This document shows, piece after piece, positions 40,531-50,327 of a stretch of 64,000 nucleotides of DNA (positions are counted from its first letter, which is position 1; each line of letters opens with the position of its first letter). The translations under genes were made by a program, and so were the position numbers. Below the pieces are notes generated by a model, which ran no database searches, had not been told where the DNA came from, and was given only the letters and a program-made list of their open reading frames with translations. Source of the stretch: Erysipelotrichaceae bacterium. Its GTDB lineage: Bacteria > Bacillota_I > Bacilli_A > Erysipelotrichales > Coprobacillaceae. The DNA is taken from contig JAETPY010000003.1 of NCBI GenBank assembly GCA_021770925.1, forward strand, positions 1-64,000. The letters are read 5' to 3'.

Positions 40531-40822
40531 TATTCAATGATTCTATTGTATTTATAGGGAAGACGATATGTCATTTTGTGTTTAGATGATATAGAATTGG
40601 TACTAAATTTACAATCTGTTAGAGCAGATGCTATTGTTTGATGAATTTTTATTACTAGTGGTAACGTATCAATTATTAAAAATAATGATAAAGTAAATTA
40701 ATTTGGATATGATTATGTCGTGGATATCTTTAATAATTTTTTAATAAGAATTATGGTTTATAGTTTGTTAAAAGTAGTCTTAATTTTTATATATAGTTGT
40801 AAAATATTATGTTATTAGGTAT

Positions 40823-40858
40823 AAATGTAAACCTATTATAAAACATTAGTTTACATTT
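40823..40858. promoter_or_regulatory. BirA-type operator upstream of the biotin cluster
   Basis: AAATGTAAAC-N16-GTTTACATTT, perfect 10-bp arms, directly upstream of birA. Confidence 0.85.
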
Positions 40859-40896
40859 GTATTTGTTTTTGTTATTCTTATAACGAGGTGATAAAA

Positions 40897-41868
40897 GTGA
40901 GTGTTAAACACGAAATTATCAGCATTTTAGAAAAGAATAGAAACAAAGCAGTTTCGGGACAGGAGTTAGCAGATAGTTTAAAAGTTAGTCGAGCAGCTGT
41001 TTGGAAAGCAGTTAAAACATTAAAGGGTGAGGGATATCATATAGAAGCAGTACCTAATAAAGGATATATATTATTAGAAAATAGTGATGTTTTATCAAGT
41101 GAGGGAATTGCTTGTTATTTAAATGAAAAGATTGATATTTATACATATAAAAGTATTGATTCCACTAATACACAAATGAAAAAATTAGCTATTGATGGTG
41201 GAAATGATCATTGTGTAATTGTGGCTGAAGAACAAAGTGCAGGACGAGGACGGTTTGGACGTAGTTTTTATTCGCCAGCTAAAAAAGGAATCTATATGAG
41301 TGTTTTATTGAAACGTCAGGAAATGATTCAGGATGCAACTTTTATTACAATTCAAACAGCAGTAGCGATAAACCGGGCAATTAAAAAGTTATATGATTTA
41401 GAAACGGAAATTAAATGGGTCAATGATCTTTATTATCATGGTAAAAAGATTTGTGGCATATTGACAGAGGCAATCAGTGATTTTGAAAGTGGTATGATTG
41501 AAGCGATTATTATTGGTATAGGTATAAATGTTTCTACTAAGGAATTTCCTGATGAGCTTCAGGATAAAGCTGCATCATTAAATTTAGATAAAGCTAATCG
41601 GAATCAATTTATTGCTGAAATTTTAAAACAATTATTTAAAATAATCGATGAAGATTTTAAACAGATTTTAGCCGAATATAAAAATTTATCATGTGTTTTA
41701 AATAAGGATATTGAATTCACTTTAAAGGGTCAATTGTATATGGGAGTAGTTAAAGATATAAATGATTTTGGTAATCTGGTTGTTGAATGTGATAATCAAG
41801 AATTAATTTTAAGTTCTGGTGAAGTCAGTATTGTAGGGGGGAGAATATGGAACAAAATAAAATTTTAA
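40897..41868 (+). CDS. birA: Biotin-[acetyl-CoA-carboxylase] ligase / biotin repressor
   Basis: N-term HTH (SGQELADSLKVSRAAVWKAVKTLKGEGY); EEQSAGRGRFGRSFYSP; KWVNDLYYHGKKICGIL. Confidence 0.95.
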   Translation: MSVKHEIISILEKNRNKAVSGQELADSLKVSRAAVWKAVKTLKGEGYHIEAVPNKGYILLENSDVLSSEGIACYLNEKIDIYTYKSIDSTNTQMKKLAIDGGNDHCVIVAEEQSAGRGRFGRSFYSPAKKGIYMSVLLKRQEMIQDATFITIQTAVAINRAIKKLYDLETEIKWVNDLYYHGKKICGILTEAISDFESGMIEAIIIGIGINVSTKEFPDELQDKAASLNLDKANRNQFIAEILKQLFKIIDEDFKQILAEYKNLSCVLNKDIEFTLKGQLYMGVVKDINDFGNLVVECDNQELILSSGEVSIVGGRIWNKIKF

Positions 41869-42413
41869 CCACAACTAAGATCGTTCAGTGTGCAATCTTT
41901 ACTGCCTTGATTGCAATTGGAGCCTTTATTCAAATACCAGTACCATATATGGATTATTTTACATTACAATTTTTCTTTGTTTTATTATCAGGAATTTTAT
42001 TAGGATCAAAGCTAGGCGGTTTGGCAGTTTTGCTGTATGTTGTTATCGGTTTGACTGGTATACCAGTCTTTGCTGCTGGTGGTGGTTTGGCATATATTGT
42101 AAGACCTAGTTTTGGTTATTTATTAGGATTTATTGCGGGATCATATTTTACAGGTTTAGTTATTGAAAAGACATCATTTTCGTCTTTAAAAAAATATGCG
42201 TCAGGAGTACTTTGTGGACTGCTTGTAACTTATATCATAGGGTTAGGTTATAAGTATTTGATTTTAAATTATTATACTGGTACACCAGTTTCGTGGAAGC
42301 TGGTATTATTATCATGTTTCCCGATTGATTTACCAGGAGATATATTTTTAAGTATTTTAGCGATGATGGCAGGAATTAGATTTGAAAAGGTATTTAAGAG
42401 AGGGAAAAGATAA
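41847..42413 (+). CDS. bioY: Biotin transporter BioY
   Basis: TALIAIGAFIQIPVPYMDYFTLQFFFVLLSGILLGSKLG; GGGLAYIVRPSFGYLLGF. Confidence 0.94.
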   Translation: MEQNKILTTTKIVQCAIFTALIAIGAFIQIPVPYMDYFTLQFFFVLLSGILLGSKLGGLAVLLYVVIGLTGIPVFAAGGGLAYIVRPSFGYLLGFIAGSYFTGLVIEKTSFSSLKKYASGVLCGLLVTYIIGLGYKYLILNYYTGTPVSWKLVLLSCFPIDLPGDIFLSILAMMAGIRFEKVFKRGKR

Positions 42414-43372
42414 TGCTGGAAAAGATTTTAAAAGATATTTTGGCGGGTCAGAAAATTAGTAAATCTGATGCAGTTTTATTGGTTGATGCTGATTTAGTAT
42501 GGTTAAAACAAGCTGCTAATCTAATTCGTAAACAAATTTGTGGTAATAATTTTGATTTATGTTCAATTATCAATGGTAAAAGTGGCGGATGTAGTGAAAA
42601 TTGTAAATATTGTGCACAATCAACTCACTATCGAACTAATGCTGGAGTTTATGACCTGCTTAATGAATCAACAATTAAAGATATGGCTTTACATAATGAA
42701 AATAAAGGAGTAGGACATTTTTCAATTGTTACTTCAGGACGCTGCTTAAATAATCAGGAATTTATGGATATCATTAAGATATATCAAAATCTTCATGATA
42801 CAACAAAAATATCTTTATGCGCATCACTTGGTTTGCTGGATTTAGAACAGTTAAAACAGTTAAAAGCAACGGGGATAAAAAAATATCATAATAATTTAGA
42901 AACTTCTCGTAACTATTTTCCAAATATTTGTACTACGCATAGTTATCAGCAAAAGCTTGAAACTATAAAGGCTGCTAAAAAAGCGGGATTAGAAGTATGC
43001 AGTGGAGGAATTATGGGAATGGGTGAATCATGGCAGGATCGCATTGATCTAGCTTTTGAATTGAAAGAATTAGAAATAAAATCGATTCCGATTAATATTT
43101 TAAATCCTATTCCTGGTACTCCTTTGGAATATCTTAGTCCTTTATCAAAAGAAGAAGTTGAACGAATTTTTGCAATTTTTAGATTTATCCTTCCTAATGC
43201 TGTAATCAAAATGGCTGGTGGAAGGAGTTTATTAAATGATCAGGGGTTAAGTATTTTTAAAAGTGGCGCTAATGGTGCGATTACTGGAGATATGCTAACA
43301 ACTCAGGGAATTACAATTGATGAAGATCAAAGAATTATTAAAGAACTAGGATTTGAGGTGGTCAAGTTATGA
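42413..43372 (+). CDS. bioB: Biotin synthase
   Basis: GGCSENCKYCAQS; NLETSRNYFPNICTTHSY; AGGRSLL. Confidence 0.95.
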   Translation: MLEKILKDILAGQKISKSDAVLLVDADLVWLKQAANLIRKQICGNNFDLCSIINGKSGGCSENCKYCAQSTHYRTNAGVYDLLNESTIKDMALHNENKGVGHFSIVTSGRCLNNQEFMDIIKIYQNLHDTTKISLCASLGLLDLEQLKQLKATGIKKYHNNLETSRNYFPNICTTHSYQQKLETIKAAKKAGLEVCSGGIMGMGESWQDRIDLAFELKELEIKSIPINILNPIPGTPLEYLSPLSKEEVERIFAIFRFILPNAVIKMAGGRSLLNDQGLSIFKSGANGAITGDMLTTQGITIDEDQRIIKELGFEVVKL

Positions 43373-44040
43373 TTAAGGGTTTATTTATAACAGGAACTGA
43401 TACAGATATTGGTAAAACATATGTGACATCTAGAATCATCAAAGAATTAAAAAAGAAATATCGTGTTGGCTATTACAAGGCAGCATTAAGCGGTGCTAAG
43501 ATAGTTGATGATAAAATGATTCCTGGTGATAAAGAGAATGTATCTAAATTTGCAAATTTACAAAAAGAGGATTGTAAAGTATCTTATATTTATGAAGATG
43601 CTTATGCGCCGCATTTAGCAGCTAAAAAAACAGATAATCCTGTTGAATTGACTGTGGTGGAAAAGGATTTGAATTATTTGCAGAAAAATCATGATATAGT
43701 TGTTATTGAAGGTAGTGGCGGGATTATTTGTCCATTACGTGATGATGATAAACAAGTTATGTTGACTGACGTGATGAAGCTTGCTGGATATCCTTTGATT
43801 ATTGTTACTTCATCTGGTCTAGGAAGTATTAATAGTGCTGTTTTAACGGTTTTGCATGCTAAAAGTTTAGGTTTAGAAATACTAGGTTTTATAATGAATT
43901 ATTTTGAGGAAGATAATCTGCTTCATCAGGATAATCGAAAAATGATAGAAAAATTAAGTGGATACAGGGTGTTGGGATATCTTAGTAAAAATGGCAAAAA
44001 GATTAAAAAATTTAATAAATCAGATGAAATCTATAAGTAA
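43369..44040 (+). CDS. bioD: Dethiobiotin synthetase
   Basis: GLFITGTDTDIGKTYVT; IEGSGGIICPL. Confidence 0.93.
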   Translation: MIKGLFITGTDTDIGKTYVTSRIIKELKKKYRVGYYKAALSGAKIVDDKMIPGDKENVSKFANLQKEDCKVSYIYEDAYAPHLAAKKTDNPVELTVVEKDLNYLQKNHDIVVIEGSGGIICPLRDDDKQVMLTDVMKLAGYPLIIVTSSGLGSINSAVLTVLHAKSLGLEILGFIMNYFEEDNLLHQDNRKMIEKLSGYRVLGYLSKNGKKIKKFNKSDEIYK

Positions 44041-44114
44041 TGGCTTTTTTGTACTATTCAAGAGAGCCTTTTTTAATTTATTATAAAATATGTTAATATA
44101 AAAAGGGTGATATT

Positions 44115-44639
44115 ATGAAGACAATGACAGAATACGTAACAAGTAGATTATTAGCTGAAAAATATGAAATTGCAATTGATTTTACGATGGGAAATGGTAA
44201 TGATACTTTGACTTTAAGTAGGGTGGCCAAAAAAGTGTATAGTTTTGATATTCAAGAGACGGCATTAATCAAGACAAGCAAATTGATTAACGGTATTGAT
44301 AATGTAGAACTTATTTTAGATGGTCATGAAAATTTTGATAAATATATTCATAGTTTTGATATGGGAGTTTTTAATTTAGGTTATTTGCCTCAGGCAAGTC
44401 ACGAAATTACTACTAAAGTTTCAACTTCTTTAATTGCAATTGATAAAGCTGTTAAATGTTTAAATAAAAAGGGGCATCTTTTTATTGTTGTTTATACTGG
44501 ACATCCAGAAGGAAAAGTAGAAAGTTTAAAAATTGATGAATATGTTAGTGATTTAAATCATATGGTTTATAATGTAGCGTTGTTTAAAATGATGAATAAA
44601 TTAAATGCACCATATGTTATTGAAATTGAGAAAAGGTAG
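44115..44639 (+). CDS. Class I SAM-dependent methyltransferase (YtqB/MnmM-like)
   Basis: AIDFTMGNGNDTLTL; MGVFNLGYLPQASHEITT. Confidence 0.82.
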   Translation: MKTMTEYVTSRLLAEKYEIAIDFTMGNGNDTLTLSRVAKKVYSFDIQETALIKTSKLINGIDNVELILDGHENFDKYIHSFDMGVFNLGYLPQASHEITTKVSTSLIAIDKAVKCLNKKGHLFIVVYTGHPEGKVESLKIDEYVSDLNHMVYNVALFKMMNKLNAPYVIEIEKR

Positions 44640-44713
44640 TTAAAGTTTACCGTTAATAATGCATTAAACATAAAACAATGTTATAATAAAAGTAACAGAA
44701 GGAGGAAAGCGAT

Positions 44714-44983
44714 ATGGTAAAAAGAATTAATGTTACCGTGACTGATCCTGTTGGTCTTTATGCTACTCCAGCAACCGAACTGGTTGATCGAGTGAAAGCT
44801 TTTAACAGCGATATTAAATTAGTCTATGCTTCTAAGACAGTGAATATGAAATCATTAATGGGGGTTTTATCTTTAGGAATCCCAACTAAAGCAAAAATTG
44901 AAGTAATTGCTGAAGGCGAAGATGAAGATGCGGCTATAGATAAGGTGACTGAATTAATGAAAGATCTAGGTATCAGTAAATAA
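44714..44983 (+). CDS. HPr-family protein lacking the active-site His (Crh-like)
   Basis: VTDPVGLYATPATELV vs canonical GLHARPAT; TVNMKSLMGVLSLGI retains the Ser46 region; TAT codon at 44759-44761. Confidence 0.88.
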   Translation: MVKRINVTVTDPVGLYATPATELVDRVKAFNSDIKLVYASKTVNMKSLMGVLSLGIPTKAKIEVIAEGEDEDAAIDKVTELMKDLGISK

Positions 44984-45079
44984 AACTGTCGAATAATTGG
45001 GACTTTGTCCCTTTTATTTTGCCTATTATTTGATAATATGGTATAGTAAAGACGAGTTAAAAAAAAGGGGACATATAAA

Positions 45080-46069
45080 ATGGAAAACTTTATAAAATTA
45101 ATTTTTGCTTTTGGTGTAGGTTTTATTTTAGTTTTGATTGCTATGCCTAAAGTAATCCCGTTTCTACATAAGATGAAATTTGGTCAGGTTGAACGTGAAG
45201 AAGGACCTGAATCACATAAGGCTAAAAATGGTACGCCAACTATGGGCGGGATTGTTTTTGTGTTAGCTGCGATTTTAGGAACATTGATTAGTACATTGAT
45301 TTTTGATATTGATAATATCTTTAATCCAGAATTGATTTTAACAACGATCGTTTTAGTTGGTTATAGTTTGATTGGACTAATCGATGATGCTTTAATTATT
45401 GTCAAGCATAGTAATAAAGGATTACCACCATTAGCTAAATTATTAGCACAGATTGCATTAGCAGTTATTTGTTATTTTTATGCAATGAATTTTATTCCTG
45501 GATTTACATCTGTAGTTACTATTCCGCTAATAGATATTAATATTGATTTTGGTTATTTTTATCCAGCTTTGATTTTAATCATGTTTGCAGGTGAAAGTAA
45601 TGGTGTTAATTTATCTGATGGATTAGATGGATTAGCTACAGGACTTTCAATGGTAGCAATTGCACCGTTTATTATTTTTGCAATCATGACAAAAGATTAT
45701 ACTTTGGCAAGTTATGCTACAGCAATGGTAGGAGCATTGCTTGGGTTTATGATGTTTAATTATCATCCAGCAAGAATTTTTATGGGTGATGTTGGATCGC
45801 TCGGTCTAGGCGGTTTTTTAGCAGTGCTGGCGATTCTTACTAAACAAGAATTATTATTGATTTTAGTTGGCGGAGTTTTCTTGATGGAAACTTTATCAGT
45901 AATCATTCAGGTAGGTTCGTTTAAATTGCGTGGAAAACGTGTATTTAAAATGGCACCAATTCACCATCATTTTGAAATGTTAGGCTGGTCAGAACAGCAG
46001 GTTACTATTTCATTTTGGTTTATTGGATTTATTTGTGGGATATTATCGATTGTAATTGGAGTGTTATAA
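45080..46069 (+). CDS. mraY: Phospho-N-acetylmuramoyl-pentapeptide transferase
   Basis: GTPTMGG; ESNGVNLSDGLDGLA; MAPIHHHFEMLGW. Confidence 0.96.
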   Translation: MENFIKLIFAFGVGFILVLIAMPKVIPFLHKMKFGQVEREEGPESHKAKNGTPTMGGIVFVLAAILGTLISTLIFDIDNIFNPELILTTIVLVGYSLIGLIDDALIIVKHSNKGLPPLAKLLAQIALAVICYFYAMNFIPGFTSVVTIPLIDINIDFGYFYPALILIMFAGESNGVNLSDGLDGLATGLSMVAIAPFIIFAIMTKDYTLASYATAMVGALLGFMMFNYHPARIFMGDVGSLGLGGFLAVLAILTKQELLLILVGGVFLMETLSVIIQVGSFKLRGKRVFKMAPIHHHFEMLGWSEQQVTISFWFIGFICGILSIVIGVL

Positions 46070-46070
46070 A

Positions 46071-47414
46071 ATGTTAACAGGAAAAAAGGTATTAGTAATT
46101 GGTCTAGCTAAAAGTGGTAAAGCGGCAATTAGACTGCTGCATAAACTTAATGCGGCAATTACAGTAAATGAATTTAAAGAAGCTAAGGATATTCCTGATT
46201 ATCAGCAGTATATTGATATGGGAATTGAAATGGTAACAGGGTCACATCCTGATGAATTATTTGAACGTGATTTTGATTTTGTAATTAAAAATCCGGGTAT
46301 CAATTATCACAAGTCGTTTATTTTAAGGCTGAAGGAAAGAAAAATACCAGTTTATACAGAAATTGAATTAGCTTTTCAGGTTGCTAAGAAGCAACACTAT
46401 ATTGGTGTAACTGGTACTAATGGTAAAACAACAACAGTTACTTTAATTGATAAAATATTAAAAGGACAGTATGCTAATGTCCATTTAGCTGGTAATGTGG
46501 GAACACCTTTATGCGATATCGTTTTAGAACATAATCTATTAGAGGAGGAAAACCATTATATTGTAATTGAAATGAGTAATTTTCAATTACTTGATATAGA
46601 TACTTTTAAACCTCATATTTCAACGATTATTAATTTAACGCCGGATCATTTAGATTATATGGCTTCACTTGACGAATATTATGCTTCAAAAACAAATATT
46701 TATAAAAATACTGATCAAAATGACTATTTTGTTATTAATCAAGATGATTCAGTATTATTAAAATATTTAAAGAAATATCCAGTTCCATGTAATCAAATTA
46801 CGATGTCATTAATTAATAATGCTGATTGTATGATTAAGGATAACACAATTTATTATCAAGGCGAATTTATTATTGATCTTAATGATATTAAGGTGGTAGG
46901 TAATCATAATATCCAAAATATTATGATTGCAATTTGTATTGCTAAAAAATGTGGTGTAACTAACGAAATTATCAATCAGGAAATTGCTTCATTTATTGGC
47001 GTTGAGCATCGCATTGAATTTGTTAAAGAAGTGAAAGGAATTAGAGTGTATAATGACTCTAAAGCTACTAATACTGATGCTAGTATTATTGCTTTGAAAG
47101 CCTTTGATCAACCTGTTATATTATTGATGGGTGGTTTTGATAAAGGTTTAGATCTCCAGGAAATGGCAACTTACAATAATAAAATTAAACGTTTAGTTAC
47201 TTTTGGGGCTGCAGGTAAACGCTTTAAAGATGAAATGCATGTTGAAAATAGCATTTGTCTAAAAAATCTTGAAGAAGCTACGCTAGAAGCGATTAATAGT
47301 GGACAGCCAGGTGATATTGTTTTATTATCACCGTCAACAAGCAGTTTTGATGAATTTACTGGTTATGAACAGCGGGGAAGAGTGTTTAAAGAAATTGTTA
47401 ATAAAATCCTGTAA
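46071..47414 (+). CDS. murD: UDP-N-acetylmuramoylalanine-D-glutamate ligase
   Basis: GVTGTNGKTTT; NLTPDHLDYM; YNDSKATN; LLSPSTSSFDEFTGYEQRG. Confidence 0.95.
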   Translation: MLTGKKVLVIGLAKSGKAAIRLLHKLNAAITVNEFKEAKDIPDYQQYIDMGIEMVTGSHPDELFERDFDFVIKNPGINYHKSFILRLKERKIPVYTEIELAFQVAKKQHYIGVTGTNGKTTTVTLIDKILKGQYANVHLAGNVGTPLCDIVLEHNLLEEENHYIVIEMSNFQLLDIDTFKPHISTIINLTPDHLDYMASLDEYYASKTNIYKNTDQNDYFVINQDDSVLLKYLKKYPVPCNQITMSLINNADCMIKDNTIYYQGEFIIDLNDIKVVGNHNIQNIMIAICIAKKCGVTNEIINQEIASFIGVEHRIEFVKEVKGIRVYNDSKATNTDASIIALKAFDQPVILLMGGFDKGLDLQEMATYNNKIKRLVTFGAAGKRFKDEMHVENSICLKNLEEATLEAINSGQPGDIVLLSPSTSSFDEFTGYEQRGRVFKEIVNKIL

Positions 47415-47501
47415 CAAAGATTACAGGATTTTAGTTTTTGGTTTTAAATTATAGAATTATGATGACGATAATTGTATAATTTAAGTGGAGGGATAAAGGA
47501 A

Positions 47502-48452
47502 ATGAAAAAAATTTATAATTGGATCTTAAATAATAAATTTAAGACATGTGTTTTAGCTGTTTTATTATTAGGGGTAATTGGACAAAGTTATAAACAACCC
47601 AAATTTGAATTAAAAAAAGAGATAATTAATCTTGAGTATGGTGAAAAATTAGATGATATTGAAACTTATGTTAAAGTAGATGATTTAGATGATCTTTCAT
47701 ATAGTTGTAATACAATTGATGAAAATGATCAATATCCTGAAGTTGGTAAACATGTAATAAAATATAAATATCGTGGTAAAACTAAAGAATTAAAAATAGA
47801 TGTAAAAGATACCACTGCACCAAAACTGACGAAATTAAATGATGTTAATATTATTGAAAGTGATAATGTAAACTATGAAAATTATATTGATGTAGATGAA
47901 TTGTCCGATTATAAAGTTGAAGTTGATGATCGTGATGTAAATTACTCATTAGCAGGTACATATAATGCAAATATAAAAATAACAGATAAGTATGGTAATT
48001 CGTCAGATATTACACTTCCTGTTATAATTAATAAATTAGAATTAGAAATTTCGGCTAATTCATTAATTTTAGAGACTGATCAAAGTAATAAAATAGATAT
48101 TAAAACAAATAGTAATGTACCTGTGCAGTATTCTTCAAGTGATGAATCTGTAGTAAGTGTAGATAATAATGGAAATATAAAAACTTTAAGAGCAGGTAAT
48201 GCTACGATAACAGCTAGAATTAATGAAAGATCTGTGGTTTGTGATGTTACTGTTAAAGATAAATATACATCTAAAGTACCTTCTATTAGTAGTAGTAATA
48301 ATGATGATGTTTCTTATACAGTATATATTACTAAAACTGGTGATTGTTATCATAGTAGTAATTGTGGATATTTATCTAGAAGTAAAATTTCGATATCTAA
48401 ATCATCTGCAGTTTCACAGGGGTACCGTCCTTGCAGTAGATGCAATCCATAA
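47502..48452 (+). CDS. Membrane-anchored Ig-like (BIG_2) surface protein with C-terminal Cys motif
   Basis: TM; VPVQYSSSDESVVSVDNNGNIKTLRAGNATITARI BIG_2; C-term VYITKTGDCYHSSNCGYLSRSKISISKSSAVSQGYRPCSRCNP. Confidence 0.75.
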   Translation: MKKIYNWILNNKFKTCVLAVLLLGVIGQSYKQPKFELKKEIINLEYGEKLDDIETYVKVDDLDDLSYSCNTIDENDQYPEVGKHVIKYKYRGKTKELKIDVKDTTAPKLTKLNDVNIIESDNVNYENYIDVDELSDYKVEVDDRDVNYSLAGTYNANIKITDKYGNSSDITLPVIINKLELEISANSLILETDQSNKIDIKTNSNVPVQYSSSDESVVSVDNNGNIKTLRAGNATITARINERSVVCDVTVKDKYTSKVPSISSSNNDDVSYTVYITKTGDCYHSSNCGYLSRSKISISKSSAVSQGYRPCSRCNP

Positions 48453-48540
48453 AATATAAAAATTAATGTTGTTAAGTTTAAAAAATAAAAGGACATAGTG
48501 TAACAAGATACTTATTCGATAATGGGTAATAAAGTTTAAT

Positions 48541-48586
48541 ACAAACAATAAAGATGATTTAAAATTAAATCATCTTTATTGTTTGT
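48541..48586. terminator. 20-bp perfect inverted repeat between convergent genes
   Basis: ACAAACAATAAAGATGATTT-aaaatt-AAATCATCTTTATTGTTTGT. Confidence 0.65.
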
Positions 48587-48633
48587 AACCTAAATTAAGA
48601 AAAGAACAGGTAACAAAATTATCCCATCTGCTG

Positions 48634-48963
48634 CTATTTTTGGTTTTCTTTATAAGCAAGAATAGCAAATACTCCATTTATAAAATATTTAAATTCTTTA
48701 ATAGTATTTTCAAGATATTCAATACCACTTTGTTCAATATGATAATATACTCTAATTCTTCGATTTATAATCTCTTCTCTACTTGTGATATAGCCTTTTT
48801 TTAAAAGATTATATACTATTGGATATAAAGTGCTTTCTTTGATATTTAGCGTGTTATTTGAAAATTTGCGTATTAATTTTACTATTTCATAACCATAGCA
48901 GTCTTTTTGCTTAAGAATACTAAGTACAAGCATATCAGTTTTAAAATAAGAATTTGCTCTCAC
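48634..48963 (-). CDS. PadR family transcriptional regulator (paralogue of 38688-39029)
   Basis: DMLVLSILKQKDCYGYEIVKLIRK...ESTLYPIVYNLLKKGYITS. Confidence 0.9.
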   Translation of the reverse strand: MRANSYFKTDMLVLSILKQKDCYGYEIVKLIRKFSNNTLNIKESTLYPIVYNLLKKGYITSREEIINRRIRVYYHIEQSGIEYLENTIKEFKYFINGVFAILAYKENQK

Positions 48964-49222
48964 AACAACATCACCCCATATATATTATAATGTATATAAA
49001 GAAATAAAACAAATAATATTATCATGTATGTATATTATGAATTTAAGAAACGATGGCGAACGGTAAATAAAATGTCTTGAATAAAAATATTATAGGTAAA
49101 TTAAAAGTGAATCTGGTATTTTATATTTATTTTAAGATCTTTTTATTACTATTTGATTAGAATAAAAAGCTTTTTTCATTTATTAAAATTATCAATCATA
49201 TACTTATATTGGAGGTAAGTAT

Positions 49223-50299
49223 ATGAAAAGTAAAAGAGTAGTCATCTCAGTACTGATAATTGTTGTAATAGGCTTAATGATGGTATATAGTGCTTCTAAT
49301 ATTTGGGCTGGCTATAAATTTAATGATTCACTGTATTACATTAAACGACAGGGAATTTTTGCAGTGATTGGTATAATTGCGATGTTTGTTTTTGCTAAAA
49401 TTGATTATCATGTTTATCAAAAGAATGCAAATAATCTTTTGACTGGTTCTTTTATCTTGATGATTTTAGTATTGATTCCAGGAATTGGGGCAGTAAGAGG
49501 GGGATCAAGAAGCTGGTTTAATTTAGGAATAATTTCTTTACAGCCTTCAGAGCTGTTTAAAATCGCAATGATTATTTATAGTGCTAATTATATTGGTAAC
49601 CATTATCATGAATTAAAAAAGTTAAAAGCCAGTTTTAAATTATTGCTGGTATTAGGTTTAGGATTTGGCTTGATTATGCTGCAACCGGATTTTGGAAGTG
49701 GAGTAGTTATGGCTTGTTCAATTATTGTTATGTTAATTGTTAGTCCGTTTCCATTTAAATATTTTATTATGCTGGGAGCTGTTGGTGTAGTTGGGATAGT
49801 TTTGATGATTGCTTCTGCTCCTTATCGATTGGCACGAATTGTGGCATTTTTAAATCCTTTTGCTGATCCATTGGGCAGTGGATTTCAGATTATTCAATCG
49901 TTATATGCAATTGCTCCTGGGGGAATATTAGGAGTAGGGTTTAATAATAGTGTACAAAAACATTTTTATTTGCCAGAACCTCAGACAGATTTTATTTTTG
50001 CAATCTTTTTGGAGGAGTTTGGTTTGATTGGTGGAATCTTATTGGTAAGTCTTTATGGTTATTTGTTCATTACAGTATTTAGTCAGGCTACTAAAGTAAA
50101 AGATTTATTTGGAAGTTTTTTAATGATAGGAATTATTTCAATGATTGGAATTCAGACTTTAATTAATCTTGGAGTTGTGGTAGGATTATTTCCGGTAACA
50201 GGTGTTACACTTCCATTAATGTCATATGGAGGATCGTCATTGACGATTACGCTTATTGCTGTAGGAATTGTTTTAAATATTTCAAAATCAATGTATTAA
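49223..50299 (+). CDS. ftsW: FtsW/RodA/SpoVE-family peptidoglycan glycosyltransferase
   Basis: SLYAIAPGGILGVGFNNSVQKHFYLPEPQTDFIFAIFLEEFGLIG; LPLMSYGGSS. Confidence 0.94.
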   Translation: MKSKRVVISVLIIVVIGLMMVYSASNIWAGYKFNDSLYYIKRQGIFAVIGIIAMFVFAKIDYHVYQKNANNLLTGSFILMILVLIPGIGAVRGGSRSWFNLGIISLQPSELFKIAMIIYSANYIGNHYHELKKLKASFKLLLVLGLGFGLIMLQPDFGSGVVMACSIIVMLIVSPFPFKYFIMLGAVGVVGIVLMIASAPYRLARIVAFLNPFADPLGSGFQIIQSLYAIAPGGILGVGFNNSVQKHFYLPEPQTDFIFAIFLEEFGLIGGILLVSLYGYLFITVFSQATKVKDLFGSFLMIGIISMIGIQTLINLGVVVGLFPVTGVTLPLMSYGGSSLTITLIAVGIVLNISKSMY

Positions 50300-50327
50300 T
50301 GATATACTATTGCATAGAGGTGAGACG

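Noticed and set aside
48223-48459. + strand 78-aa hydrophobic ORF
   Set aside because: Alternate frame of the Ig-like protein gene.
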